Shown: positions 7,729 through 16,257, numbered from the stretch's first letter. The stretch is 30,189 nucleotides of DNA from an uncultured bacterium (GCA_905215765.1 CAJMRP010000005.1:1-30189), one strand, 5' to 3'. Notes: generated from the sequence alone by a model not told the origin. Numbers and translations are program-made.

Positions 7729-8646
7729 TTAGTTGGACTCGCCCACCAGGGCGCGGCAGAAATCTTTGGCATTAAACTCCTGCAGGTCATCGACCTGCTC
7801 GCCCACGCCGATGCGCAGGATGGGAAGCTTGAGCTTCTCGGCCACGGCCATGGCGATACCGCCCTTTGCCGTGCCGTCGAGCTTTGTCATGATAATACCG
7901 TCCAGGCCAAGCGCCTCGTTAAACTCGAGCGCCTGGTTGAGGCCGTTTTGGCCCGTCGCGGCATCGATCACGAGGACAACCGAGACCGGCATGGGACCGG
8001 CGGCCATATTGGCGGCGCGCTTGCGCGTCACGTTGACCACCTTGGCAAGCTCGCGCATGAGCTCGGGGCTCGTGTGCAGGCGGCCGGCGGTATCGATAAG
8101 CACCAGGTCGCTGCCACGCTTATCGGCCTCGTCGAGCACGTCGTAGCAAACACTTGCCGGGTCGGAGCCGCGGTCGCGCTTGATGACGGGGACGCCAGCG
8201 CGCTGGCCCCACACATCGAGCTGCTCGATAGCGGCAGCGCGGAAGGTATCGGCCGAACCGATCACGACGTTCTTGCCGCGGGCGGCCATGGCGCTCGCGA
8301 TCTTACCGACCGTCGTGGTCTTGCCGGCACCGTTAATGCCCACAAACAGCACGCAGCTCGGCGTATCGGAGAACGGATCGCGCTCGATGGGCACAAAGTG
8401 CTGCTCAAGCTGCTCGGCCAGGGCGCGACGGAGTTGCGGGGCGGTCTTGAGGTTCTTCTTAGCCGCGGCATCACGCAGGTCATCGGAGACCTTTATGGCG
8501 ACCTCGGCGCCCATGTCACCCATGACGAGGGTGTCCTCCAGGTCCTCCCAAAAATCCTCGTCGACCTCGCCGCCAAAGTAAAAGACCTCGTTGAGGGCCT
8601 CGCGACTGCGCTCAAGTCCGCGCGAGAGAGCGTCAAAGAATCCCAT
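7729..8646 (-). CDS. ftsY: Signal recognition particle receptor FtsY
   Basis: 305 residues. Membrane-associated GTPase that docks the SRP-ribosome complex to the translocon. The four-helix N domain (about 1-90) leads into the G domain, with P-loop GINGAGKTT (103-111), SADTFRAAA (131-139), DTAGR (185-189), TKLDG (254-258) and the C-terminal GVGEQVDDLQEF. It lacks the long acidic A domain of E. coli FtsY, and the N-terminal amphipathic stretch MGFFDALSRGLERSREAL is the likely membrane contact. Its ATG overlaps the smc stop by one base (TAATG at 8648-8644), implying translational coupling. It is followed by its partner ffh after 10 nt, so both halves of the targeting GTPase pair are made together. 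Confidence 0.98.
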   Translation of the reverse strand: MGFFDALSRGLERSREALNEVFYFGGEVDEDFWEDLEDTLVMGDMGAEVAIKVSDDLRDAAAKKNLKTAPQLRRALAEQLEQHFVPIERDPFSDTPSCVLFVGINGAGKTTTVGKIASAMAARGKNVVIGSADTFRAAAIEQLDVWGQRAGVPVIKRDRGSDPASVCYDVLDEADKRGSDLVLIDTAGRLHTSPELMRELAKVVNVTRKRAANMAAGPMPVSVVLVIDAATGQNGLNQALEFNEALGLDGIIMTKLDGTAKGGIAMAVAEKLKLPILRIGVGEQVDDLQEFNAKDFCRALVGESN

Positions 8647-11600
8647 TATGCATTCACGACCTTTCCGGTTTCGCGATCGAGTTTTTGCGAGACGACGCGA
8701 CTGACGCCGTCGGCTTGCATCGAAACGCCATAGAGGACGTCAGCATCCTCCATAGTACGGCGCTGGTGCGAGATAACCAAGAGCTGCGTATCGGAACGCA
8801 GCACATCGAGGGCTCCGATGAGCTTGGACAGGTTGGCGTCATCGAGCGCCGCCTCGACCTCGTCCAGCACATAGAACGGCACCGTGCGCGTGCGGTACAC
8901 GGCAAAGAGCAAGGCGAGCGCCGTCAGACTCTTCTCGCCACCCGACATGAGCATCATCTTGGTAATGCGCTTGCCGCGCGGCTGCGCCACAACCTCAATG
9001 CCCGTCTCGGCAGGATGCTCTGGATCGGTCATCTCCAGATGAGCCTGACCGCCCGGGAAGAGCATGGCAAAGATCTCGCGGAAGTTCGCGTCGACCTTCT
9101 CAAACGTCACCAGAAACGCCTTGCGCATCTTGCGATCAATGGCCACCGTGATCTTGGTGAGCGCCTTGCGCGCGCTCTCCAGATCGGCAAGTTGCTCCTC
9201 GATGTAATCGGCACGGCGCTTGAGCTGCTCGTACTCCTCCATGGCGACTTGGTTCACAGGACCCAGGTTGTTGATTTGGCGCACGAGTTGGTTAAGCTCG
9301 CGCTCGGCGGCGTCGCGATCGGTGGGCGCGGGAAGCATGAGCGCTTCCTCGAGCACCGTCGTGCCATCGGCGGTAATGGCCTTGATGGCAGCCTCGACCT
9401 GCACCTCGAGCTTGCCGCGTGCGACCTTGAACTCGTTTTGCGTCGCCGTGGCGGCATCGACCCGCTCCTTGGCACGAGCGACCTCGGCCTTGGCGTCTTC
9501 GATGGTCTTCTTGAGCGAAGCGGAGTCCGCCTCCTCCAAAGAGGCCTGGTCACGCAGGCGCGCTGCCCAATCCGACGCGCGTTCCAACAGGGCAGAATAG
9601 CGTTCGTGCATGGGGTCGACGCGCAGGCGCAGCAGCTCGAGCGAGCGCGAAGCCTGGCGTGTTCCGCGGATACGACGGTCGATGCCCTCAAGACGATGCT
9701 CCAGGTCGGGCACGCGGCCCTTCAGCGAACGCAGGCGTTCGCTCGTCTGGGCTAGGCGAACCTTGGCGTCGGCGAGCTTGCCGGAAGCCTCGGAATCGTC
9801 ACGGCGAACGCGGTCGAGTTCGTCGTTGGCCTCGGCAATCTGCAAGCCCAGATCACTTGCCTGCGCGCGGGCCTCGTCACGCGAACGGGTGAGTTCATCA
9901 ACCCGCGGGCGCGCAGCGCGAACGGCTTCGGAGGCCTGCTCGCGGCGCTTGGAGATGCGCACGCGCTCGACCTCGGCATTGTTGGCGCTTTGCTCCAAGC
10001 GGCCGATCTCGGAGAGCAGCGAGCGGCGCTCGCCCTCAAGACGGGCGATCTCGCCGGCGGCATCGCCCTCAGCGGCACGCGCTTCCTCAACGGCCGCATT
10101 GGCCTCGATGACCTGATCCGACACATGCTCAAACACAGCGGCCAAATCGGGCTCAAGCCCCTCCAGCTCGCGAATGCGACGCTTACGCTCCAGAGCACCC
10201 GACGCCTCGCCGGCATCGAGGCCCACACGCACCAGGCCGCCACAGCTTACGCGGGCGCCATCGGGAGTCACATAGGTCACACCGTCAACGACAGGCGCAG
10301 CCAGCGCGGCAGCCAAGTCATCGACCACGTAATAGCCGCCGAGCAGCGCCTCGACGACGGGTCCGTAGCCTGCGCGCACGGACAGACGATCAACCAGACG
10401 GGTACCGGAGGCGCCCACAGCGGCGGTAAAGCCGCTCACGCCGCGCGCCACCAGCAGTGCCTCGCCCGAGGCCTTCTTTTGGTCCAGAGCCGCACGACCG
10501 GCACGCTCAAGCGTGGCGGCGTCATCAAACAGCAGCGCATCGATATCGCCGGCGAGCAATTGCTCAACCAGGCCCTCAAGCTCGCGCGGGGCCTCCAGCA
10601 CGTCGCCCAGACGACCCAAGACATCGTCGCCCAGCGCACCCACCAGACGGCTCACGAGCGGCGAGCTGTCGGCCATGCGGGCATCGAGTTTCTTTTGGCT
10701 GGCAAGCTCCGAGCGCACCTCGGACAGCTTGTTGCGCGCCTCACTCTCACGATTACGCAGGTCCTTCAGGGCCGCGCGTGCCGTCTCGGTGGCCTCACGC
10801 GCATCAACCTGAGCCTGGCGCACTTCCTCAAGAGCGCCTTCAAGCTCCTCGGCGCGGTCGCGACGGCTCTCGAGCGAGGCCGTGACCTCCTCGAGCTGCT
10901 CGTCAATCTGCTCCAGGCGCGAGGCATACATGTTGTCCTCGACCTCGGCATTGCTCAAGGAATCCTTCACCTTGGCAAGCTCGAGCGCGGCGTTATCGGC
11001 TACGCGCTGAACATCGCGTTGCTCACGCGTAAGCTGCGAAATCTGATTGTCGAGCGCCACGCGCCGCTCGTGGAGCTCAGCGGCGGCAGGACCAGCGGCG
11101 TCAACGTCCTCCTGGGCCTGCATGTGTGCACCGGTCACTTCCTCAAGCTGCGCACGCGCGTCCTCGAGCTCCTCGACCACGCGACGTCGCTGATGCTCGG
11201 AGCTCGAAATCTGCCCGCGCATGTCAGACAGGCGCGACACCATGTTGTGGCCCTTTTCCTCGAGCAGGCGCATGTCGGAGTTAATGCGGCCGACCACATC
11301 TTGCATATGACGGCGCTGCTCGCCCAGGTCGCCCACAAACAGGCCCTTTTCCTCGAGCATGACCTGGAGCTTCTCGAGCTCGCGCTCCTTTTCGCCCAAG
11401 CGGTACTGCGCAAGCTCAAGCTCGGCCGCGCCCTCCTTGGAGCGGCTCTCCAGGTCGTTCCACTGCGACTGCAGCGAACGCAGCTCGTCGACGGCTAGCA
11501 TCTGCGTAAGCTCGTTCGCGCGCGAGGACAGCTCTTTGTACTTGCGCGCGCGATCGACCTGACGCTCCAACGGGCGCAGCTGACGGGCGATTTCCTTATT

Positions 11601-12182
11601 AATGTCGCGGGCACGGGTCAGGTGCTCATCCATCGACTTGATCTTTTTGAGCGCACGCTCCTTGCGACGCTTGTGCTTGGAAATACCGGCGGCTTCCTCG
11701 ATGAGGGCGCGGCGCTCCTCGGGGCGGCTCTGCAAAATGGCGTCGAGCTTGCCCTGGCTGATGATGGAATGCGTATCCTTACCCAGGCCCGAATCGTGCA
11801 GGATGTCCTGAATGTCCATCAGGCGGCACGGACTCGAGTTGATGAGGTACTCGCTCTCGCCCGAGCGATACATGCGACGGGTGATGGCGACTTCGTCAAA
11901 GTCGACGGGCAGCATATGGTCCGAGTTATCGAGCACCAGCGTAACCTCGGCGACACCCACCGGCTTGCGCGCTGATGAGCCCGAGAAGATGACATCCTCC
12001 ATGGCCTGGCCGCGCAGCTGCTTGGCGCTCTGCTCGCCCAGGACCCACAGAATCGAGTCAGAGATGTTCGATTTTCCCGAGCCGTTTGGACCGACGATGA
12101 CGGTCAGGCCCGGCTCAAACGTCATATGGGCGCGGTCGGCAAACGACTTGAACCCCTTGAGCGTGAGGGACTTGAGATACAC
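8646..12182 (-). CDS. smc: Chromosome segregation ATPase SMC
   Basis: 1178 residues, full length. SMC dimers with ScpA and ScpB organise and segregate the chromosome. Walker A GPNGSGKSN (31-39) is followed by the Q-loop region. Two long coiled-coil arms (about 170-500 and 660-1000) flank a Gly-rich hinge (about 505-655). The C-terminal head carries the signature LMSGGEKSLTALAL (from about 1078), Walker B FYVLDEVEAALDD and a switch His (VISHQRRTM). The GTG start at 12182 has GAGGAA 6 nt upstream and lies 10 nt after the rnc stop. The gene ends by overlapping ftsY. The order rnc-smc-ftsY-ffh is conserved in many Gram-positive bacteria. ScpA and ScpB are not in the window. Confidence 0.98.
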   Translation of the reverse strand: MYLKSLTLKGFKSFADRAHMTFEPGLTVIVGPNGSGKSNISDSILWVLGEQSAKQLRGQAMEDVIFSGSSARKPVGVAEVTLVLDNSDHMLPVDFDEVAITRRMYRSGESEYLINSSPCRLMDIQDILHDSGLGKDTHSIISQGKLDAILQSRPEERRALIEEAAGISKHKRRKERALKKIKSMDEHLTRARDINKEIARQLRPLERQVDRARKYKELSSRANELTQMLAVDELRSLQSQWNDLESRSKEGAAELELAQYRLGEKERELEKLQVMLEEKGLFVGDLGEQRRHMQDVVGRINSDMRLLEEKGHNMVSRLSDMRGQISSSEHQRRRVVEELEDARAQLEEVTGAHMQAQEDVDAAGPAAAELHERRVALDNQISQLTREQRDVQRVADNAALELAKVKDSLSNAEVEDNMYASRLEQIDEQLEEVTASLESRRDRAEELEGALEEVRQAQVDAREATETARAALKDLRNRESEARNKLSEVRSELASQKKLDARMADSSPLVSRLVGALGDDVLGRLGDVLEAPRELEGLVEQLLAGDIDALLFDDAATLERAGRAALDQKKASGEALLVARGVSGFTAAVGASGTRLVDRLSVRAGYGPVVEALLGGYYVVDDLAAALAAPVVDGVTYVTPDGARVSCGGLVRVGLDAGEASGALERKRRIRELEGLEPDLAAVFEHVSDQVIEANAAVEEARAAEGDAAGEIARLEGERRSLLSEIGRLEQSANNAEVERVRISKRREQASEAVRAARPRVDELTRSRDEARAQASDLGLQIAEANDELDRVRRDDSEASGKLADAKVRLAQTSERLRSLKGRVPDLEHRLEGIDRRIRGTRQASRSLELLRLRVDPMHERYSALLERASDWAARLRDQASLEEADSASLKKTIEDAKAEVARAKERVDAATATQNEFKVARGKLEVQVEAAIKAITADGTTVLEEALMLPAPTDRDAAERELNQLVRQINNLGPVNQVAMEEYEQLKRRADYIEEQLADLESARKALTKITVAIDRKMRKAFLVTFEKVDANFREIFAMLFPGGQAHLEMTDPEHPAETGIEVVAQPRGKRITKMMLMSGGEKSLTALALLFAVYRTRTVPFYVLDEVEAALDDANLSKLIGALDVLRSDTQLLVISHQRRTMEDADVLYGVSMQADGVSRVVSQKLDRETGKVVNA

Positions 12183-12192
12183 GGTTCCTCGC

Positions 12193-12918
12193 TTAAACAG
12201 GCTTCTTGTTGAGAATCACGCCGTTGGTGGTGTAGCCCATGCGGTCAAGTGCCTCGAGTGCAGCGGCTCCCTCGGCTTCCTTCTTTGAGGAGCCGAAGCC
12301 GCGACCCTGACGAATACCATCGATCAACACCACGGCGGTAAAGGTGGGCGCATGCGCCGGGCCCTCGGAGCCAACGAGCTTATACGCCGGGGGCTCGTGA
12401 CCGTCGGCTTGCACGCACTCCTGCAAAAACGACTTGGGGTTCGCAGGATGCTCGGCACGCTCGGAAGCCAAATGCGGCTTAAGCGTACGGTGAATGAACT
12501 CCGCCGCGGCATCCCAGCCGGCATCCAGGTACAGCGCGCCCACGAGCGACTCATAGACGTTCTCGAGGGCCGAATGCAGGCCGCGCGCACCGGTACCGGT
12601 CTCGGAGGCACCAAAGATGATGATGTCGTCGATGCCCAGCTCGTGAGAAACCTCGGACAGCGTAGCGCCCGAAACAAGCGACACCTTCAAGCGCGTGAGC
12701 TTGCCCTCGTCAAACTCCGGATAGGACTCAAACAGGGAGCGTGCGACCACAGCGCCCAAAATGGAATCGCCCAAAAACTCCAAGCGCTCGTAGCTTGCCG
12801 AGACAGGCTGGCCTTCGACGGCCGAGGGATGCGTAAGCGCCGCGCGCAGCAGCACCTTATTGTTGAACTCGTGGCCCAGGATTTCCTGGGCGCGCGTAAG
12901 TCGGTCGGATAAAGCCAA
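12193..12918 (-). CDS. rnc: Ribonuclease III
   Basis: 241 residues. It cuts double-stranded RNA, including the rRNA precursor stems. The signature ERLEFLGDSIL (44-54) holds the metal-binding E47 and D51. A second acidic site ENVYESLVGALYLDAG follows at about 119-134. The dsRNA-binding domain spans about 164-233 (PKSFLQE, GFGSSKKEAEGAAA). At the position usually occupied by the catalytic Asp of the second site (E. coli D114) this protein has Asn120, while the key Glu (E123) is kept. The start is TTG at 12918, with AGGAGG about 9 nt upstream inside the end of acpP. Only 3 nt separate it from acpP, so the two are tightly linked. Confidence 0.97.
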   Translation of the reverse strand: MALSDRLTRAQEILGHEFNNKVLLRAALTHPSAVEGQPVSASYERLEFLGDSILGAVVARSLFESYPEFDEGKLTRLKVSLVSGATLSEVSHELGIDDIIIFGASETGTGARGLHSALENVYESLVGALYLDAGWDAAAEFIHRTLKPHLASERAEHPANPKSFLQECVQADGHEPPAYKLVGSEGPAHAPTFTAVVLIDGIRQGRGFGSSKKEAEGAAALEALDRMGYTTNGVILNKKPV

Positions 12919-12921
12919 GAC

Positions 12922-13164
12922 TTAGGCCTCCTTGGCAGCTTCGATAGCGTCGACGGCGTCGGCGACAGAGTTGAGCGAGAGCAGGGTCTCGTCATCGATC
13001 TCGAGGTTGAACTCGTCCTCGATAGCCGTAACCAGCTGCAGGCGCTCGAGCGAGTTGGCATCGAGGTCGTCAAAGGTGGTCTCCTCGCTAATTTCGGCAA
13101 CATCGACGCCCAGAACGTCAGCAGCGACCTCGGCGATCTTGTCGAAGATTTCGGAGCGGTCCAT
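12922..13164 (-). CDS. acpP: Acyl carrier protein
   Basis: 80 residues, acidic, normal ACP length. It carries growing fatty acyl chains on a phosphopantetheine arm. The attachment Ser is S38 in DLDANSLERLQL, and helix III region EFNLEIDDETLLSLNSV is typical. The usual DSL triplet is NSL here, so the Asp just before the Ser is replaced by Asn; AcpS recognition may tolerate this, but it is unusual. The ATG at 13164 has GAGGAA 6 nt upstream. A longer opening upstream (to 13401) runs into plsX in another frame and is unsupported. It lies between plsX and rnc as in the Bacillus cluster, but fabD and fabG are missing. Confidence 0.95.
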   Translation of the reverse strand: MDRSEIFDKIAEVAADVLGVDVAEISEETTFDDLDANSLERLQLVTAIEDEFNLEIDDETLLSLNSVADAVDAIEAAKEA

Positions 13165-13200
13165 AGCGCTTCCTCTCATAGTGCATGAATACCAAAAGAA

Positions 13201-13222
13201 TGGTACCGCCCGGGCGGTACCA
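13201..13222. promoter_or_regulatory. Perfect 22-bp palindrome between plsX and acpP
   Basis: GGTACCGCCCGGGCGGTACC (13202-13221) plus one flanking T/A pair forms a perfect palindrome, 37 nt upstream of the acpP start. As RNA it could fold into a 9-bp hairpin, and the minus-strand sequence that follows is ATTCTTTTGG. It could therefore be an operator for a fatty-acid synthesis regulator or a weak terminator for plsX. Which of the two cannot be decided from sequence alone. Confidence 0.6.
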
Positions 13223-13288
13223 AGACACGGTTCTGATTCTACCCCACGACGTGCACCGCGAAGCACATAACAGCGCTCTAACTCGCTC

Positions 13289-14308
13289 TTATAAAACGAT
13301 ACCGTCCATAGAGTTGGCGACATTCTCGACCAGCCCGGCGCGCACGGCTTCGGCCGCCGCGAGCGTACCGTTTTTGACAGCCTCGACCGAGGTGGCGCCA
13401 TGGCCGATCAGGACCACGCCGCGCAGGCCCAGAAGAATCGCGCCGCCCTTGGCGTCGCCAGATAGCTTGGCCTTAATCTCGCGCATCTGCTTTTTGATGA
13501 GCAGCGCGGCGATCTTGGTGCCGAGCGAGGCCATAAAGGCACCCTTGAGTTCCTGCAGCAAAAACTTGGCAGCGCCCTCGGTGGCCTTGAGCGCGATGTT
13601 GCCCGACATGCCGTCGGCGACCACGACGTCAAAATTGCCCGACGTAAGATCGGTGCCCTCGCAGTTACCAACAAAGCCGGGAACGGCGGCTTTCATGGCC
13701 GGGAAGCAGGCCTTGGTAAAGTTGGAGCCCTTCTCGTCCTCGGTGCCGTTGGCAAGCAGGCCCACGCGGGGATGCTCGATGCCCAGGACGACGCGGGCAT
13801 AGGCGCTACCCATCTGAGCAAAACGCACCATGTCATCGACCTCGACATCGGGGTTGGCGCCCATATCGCACAGCACCGTCAGACCGCCGGCGCGATTGGG
13901 CAGCGCATTGGTCAGACAGGGGCGCACCGGCTGCTTCTTGCCTTCGGCCTGATACCTAAACGGCGTCACGTAGGCGGTGGCAGCGGCGGTCATGGCGCCG
14001 GTGGAGCCGGCAGAGAAAAACGCGTCCGCATTACCCTTCTTAATGGCGCGGCAAGAAAGCACGATCGACGACTTACGCTTGGTCATCACGGCGCGAATGG
14101 GATCGTCATCCATGGCGATAACGTCAGGCGCCTCAAGGGCCTCAACACGTGCATGGGAAGCGGCAAAGGGATTGACGATTTCGGCGGGACCAGCTGCCAA
14201 GACCTCGATATCGGGATCGGCGGCAAGCGCAGCCTCGATACCATCGAGAACAACCTGAGGTTTCTCGTCTCCGCCCACAACGTCTACACAAACGCGAACG
14301 TTACTCAT
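13289..14308 (-). CDS. plsX: Phosphate acyltransferase PlsX
   Basis: 339 residues. It converts acyl-ACP to acyl-phosphate, the first committed donor for phospholipid synthesis with PlsY. The N-terminal VDVVGGDEKPQVVLDGI resembles the family's DAMGGDxAP opening. SAGSTGAMTAAA, VLCDMGANPDVEVDD, GLLANGTEDEKGS and VVADGMSGNIALKATEG are the family's diagnostic motifs in order. AAGGAG lies 7 nt before the ATG at 14308; an ATG six bases upstream is too close to that site. The rpmF hairpin terminator lies just upstream, so plsX may be read at reduced level from the rpmF transcript. Located beside acpP, whose acylated form is its substrate. Confidence 0.97.
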   Translation of the reverse strand: MSNVRVCVDVVGGDEKPQVVLDGIEAALAADPDIEVLAAGPAEIVNPFAASHARVEALEAPDVIAMDDDPIRAVMTKRKSSIVLSCRAIKKGNADAFFSAGSTGAMTAAATAYVTPFRYQAEGKKQPVRPCLTNALPNRAGGLTVLCDMGANPDVEVDDMVRFAQMGSAYARVVLGIEHPRVGLLANGTEDEKGSNFTKACFPAMKAAVPGFVGNCEGTDLTSGNFDVVVADGMSGNIALKATEGAAKFLLQELKGAFMASLGTKIAALLIKKQMREIKAKLSGDAKGGAILLGLRGVVLIGHGATSVEAVKNGTLAAAEAVRAGLVENVANSMDGIVL

Positions 14309-14325
14309 ATACATACTCCTTATAC

Positions 14326-14354
14326 AAAAATGGCCGACTCATTGAGCCGGCCAT
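14326..14354 (-). terminator. Intrinsic terminator or attenuator between rpmF and plsX
   Basis: On the minus strand ATGGCCG (14354-14348) pairs with CGGCCAT (14336-14330). Three further pairs follow after one mismatch, with a 3-nt loop, and then comes TTTTTG. This is a good rho-independent terminator placed 18 nt before the plsX start, so it may attenuate rather than separate the two genes. Confidence 0.7.
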
Positions 14355-14395
14355 TGTGGTTCCATTTGGAACGGCATCGCATCCAGAGTATACCG

Positions 14396-14575
14396 TTACT
14401 CGGTAACGATAACCTCGCGGTCCTTGTAGAAACCGCAGCTGGGGCACACGTGGTGCGGAAGCTTAACAGCGCCGCAACGGGGGCACGTGGACTGAGCCGC
14501 AGCCGAGATCTTCATGTTGGCGGAACGACGGGTGTGAGTGCGGATACGACCCTGCTTTTGTTTAGGTACGGGCAT
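14396..14575 (-). CDS. rpmF: 50S ribosomal protein L32
   Basis: 59 residues, typical of L32. It starts MPVPKQKQGRIRTHTRRSAN and contains two CxxC pairs, CPRC and CPSC, as in the zinc-binding (C+) form of L32. The ATG at 14575 has AAGGAAGG about 6 nt upstream. It follows the DUF177 gene by 64 nt and precedes plsX; DUF177-rpmF-plsX is a very common bacterial order. It is separated from plsX by a hairpin terminator. Confidence 0.97.
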   Translation of the reverse strand: MPVPKQKQGRIRTHTRRSANMKISAAAQSTCPRCGAVKLPHHVCPSCGFYKDREVIVTE

Positions 14576-14639
14576 AGTGACCTTCCTTATGAACTATCCA
14601 GTGTGGCGATTACGCGCAAGTAGCGATACTACCACAGTT

Positions 14640-15194
14640 TTACTCATCGAGCTTGAGATTCTTCAATGCTGCAAATGGATTTTCCGTGGCAGCGGCCCAT
14701 TCTGCCTCTGCCTGGGCGGCGCAATCGCATTGCTCGACGTTGAGATTGCAACCGCAAGTGGGGCAAAGGCCGCGGCAATCGGGCTTGCACAGGACAACGA
14801 ACGGCGTGTCCATGACGACCGCGTCGTTGATGGGCTCTCCCAGATCGACGATGCGATCCTCGCCCAGGAGCTCGTAGCCGTCTTCGTAGGCCTCGGGATC
14901 CTCGGGCTCCTCAAAGAGATAAAACTCCTCGATCTCGCCGGCGATATCAAACGAGGCGGGCTCCAGGCAACGGTCGCACTCGCCGGTGGCGTGCGCGCGA
15001 ACCATGCCCGTGAGCAAGACACCGGTACCGGCATTGGTAAAGACAACGTCGTAGTCGATGCCGTCCTGTAGCTGGTACTCCTTCTCGCCCACCGTGTAGG
15101 TGGCGACATCGACCTTACCGGTCAGCGGATACGAATCTCCAGGAAACTCGAGCTGCTCGGAAAGATCGACGGTAACGCTCGGGAACTCAGCCAT
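14640..15194 (-). CDS. DUF177 (YceD family) protein, Cys-rich
   Basis: 184 residues. YceD-family proteins are linked to 23S rRNA accumulation and nearly always precede rpmF. The family motif is ATGECDRCLEP (C73 and C76) in the middle. A C-terminal cluster of seven Cys (C136, C140, C144, C147, C149, C156, C158; e.g. GLCPTCGC) is typical of the metal-binding form in Gram-positive bacteria and plants. The ATG at 15194 overlaps the stop of the coiled-coil gene by one base (TAATG), and there is only a weak ribosome site, so translation is probably coupled. The function in rRNA metabolism is inferred from the family and from rpmF next door. Confidence 0.9.
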   Translation of the reverse strand: MAEFPSVTVDLSEQLEFPGDSYPLTGKVDVATYTVGEKEYQLQDGIDYDVVFTNAGTGVLLTGMVRAHATGECDRCLEPASFDIAGEIEEFYLFEEPEDPEAYEDGYELLGEDRIVDLGEPINDAVVMDTPFVVLCKPDCRGLCPTCGCNLNVEQCDCAAQAEAEWAAATENPFAALKNLKLDE

Positions 15195-15691
15195 TACCAC
15201 TGACCATTCTGCTGGGCGGCACCCTCGTTGAGCTGCTGACGGCAACGGGTAACGGTGCCGGTCAGGCTCTTGAGGTTCTCCTCCAAGTGCGTAAAGACCT
15301 GCTCTGCGTAGTCCTCGGCAGCATAACGCGTCTCGCGCTCGTACTGCTGGGCACGATCGCGGATGTCGTCGGCCTGCTGCTGCGCAAGGCGGACGATCTC
15401 CTGCTCACCGGCAATGGTGAGGGCCTGCTGCTGAGCGTCGGCGATGATGGAATCGGCCTGAGCAGCGGCGGAAGCCATAAGCTCCTCGCGCTCCTTAAGG
15501 ATACGGCGGGACTTCTGCCACTCCTCGGGATAGCTCATGCGGATCTCGTCGAGGATGTTGAAGAACACGTCGGCGTCGATGACCTTGAACTGAGCGTTCT
15601 TGCCGAAAGGCGGCTTGGCTTCCTCGATCAGCCCTTCGAGCTCATCGACCAAGCTGACGATCCTATCGCCAGGAAAATTCTCGCCCGGCAT
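15194..15691 (-). CDS. Coiled-coil protein, DivIVA/ATP synthase B-like, unknown function
   Basis: 165 residues. Residues about 1-50 form a small globular start (IVSLVDELEGLIEEA), and about 60-150 a long charged, Ala/Gln-rich helix (AQADSIIADAQQQA, AQQQADDIRDRAQQYERE) of the sort annotated as DivIVA-like or ATPase subunit B-like. No enzymatic motif or membrane segment is visible. The ATG at 15691 has AAAGGAG 5-6 nt upstream. Genes of this type often sit beside coaD and rsmD in Gram-positive genomes. It ends in a one-base overlap with DUF177. The most I can say is a structural or scaffolding helix, possibly cell-division related. Confidence 0.85.
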   Translation of the reverse strand: MPGENFPGDRIVSLVDELEGLIEEAKPPFGKNAQFKVIDADVFFNILDEIRMSYPEEWQKSRRILKEREELMASAAAQADSIIADAQQQALTIAGEQEIVRLAQQQADDIRDRAQQYERETRYAAEDYAEQVFTHLEENLKSLTGTVTRCRQQLNEGAAQQNGQW

Positions 15692-15759
15692 CCGGTCTCC
15701 TTTCATAGGTAACATATCATCGTGCTAGTTTACCACATGCCACCAGGCAATAAGAAACG

Positions 15760-16257
15760 TCACGAAAAGCGATGTTTGAGCGCTTCGACCACGTTGGACG
15801 GGACAAACGTCGATACGTCACTGCCGAGCGAGGCGATCTGGCGAACGACCGAGCTCGAGATATAGCCGTACTGCGGCGCACTCATGACAAAGATGGACTC
15901 CAGCTCGCTATCCAGGCGATAGTTAAGGTCGGCCTGCTGCAGCTCATACTCAAAGTCGGTCATGGCGCGCAGACCCTTGACCACGGCCCCCGCCCCCTGC
16001 TCACGAGCGAAGTCGACCAAGAGGCCGGTAAAGGGCAGGACCTCGACGCCGTCGATATCACCGAGCGCCTCGCGGGCCAGCGCCACGCGCTCATCGAGCA
16101 TAAACGTGGTGCCCACACCGTTTTTACCCTGCGACTCGGCAACAGCGACGATAACGCTGGGAAAGATGCGGCGGGCGCGGCGGATCACGTCGATATGGCC
16201 AAACGTGATGGGATCGAAGGTGCCCGGGACGATCACGCGGTTGATGGTGTCATTCAT
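15760..16257 (-). CDS. coaD: Phosphopantetheine adenylyltransferase
   Basis: 165 residues. It adds AMP to 4'-phosphopantetheine, the penultimate step of CoA synthesis. The nucleotidyltransferase motif is PGTFDPITFGH (11-21), and the C-terminal ISSSVVR (133-139) is the second diagnostic motif; VVKGLRAMTDFEYELQ lies between. The ATG at 16257 has AGGAGG 6-7 nt upstream, and an upstream extension in the same frame only overlaps rsmD. It overlaps the rsmD stop by 8 bp, and the pair rsmD-coaD is widely conserved. Its product chain supplies the phosphopantetheine of acyl carrier protein, encoded 3 kb downstream in the same cluster. Confidence 0.97.
   Translation of the reverse strand: MNDTINRVIVPGTFDPITFGHIDVIRRARRIFPSVIVAVAESQGKNGVGTTFMLDERVALAREALGDIDGVEVLPFTGLLVDFAREQGAGAVVKGLRAMTDFEYELQQADLNYRLDSELESIFVMSAPQYGYISSSVVRQIASLGSDVSTFVPSNVVEALKHRFS

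Noticed and set aside
9990..11498. 502-codon open frame opposite smc
   Set aside because: Mirrors the coiled-coil codons of smc; no ribosome site or domain.
15739..15748. GCCACCAGGC hairpin between coaD and the coiled-coil gene as a terminator
   Set aside because: Only a 3-bp stem with no T-tract, so too weak to call.
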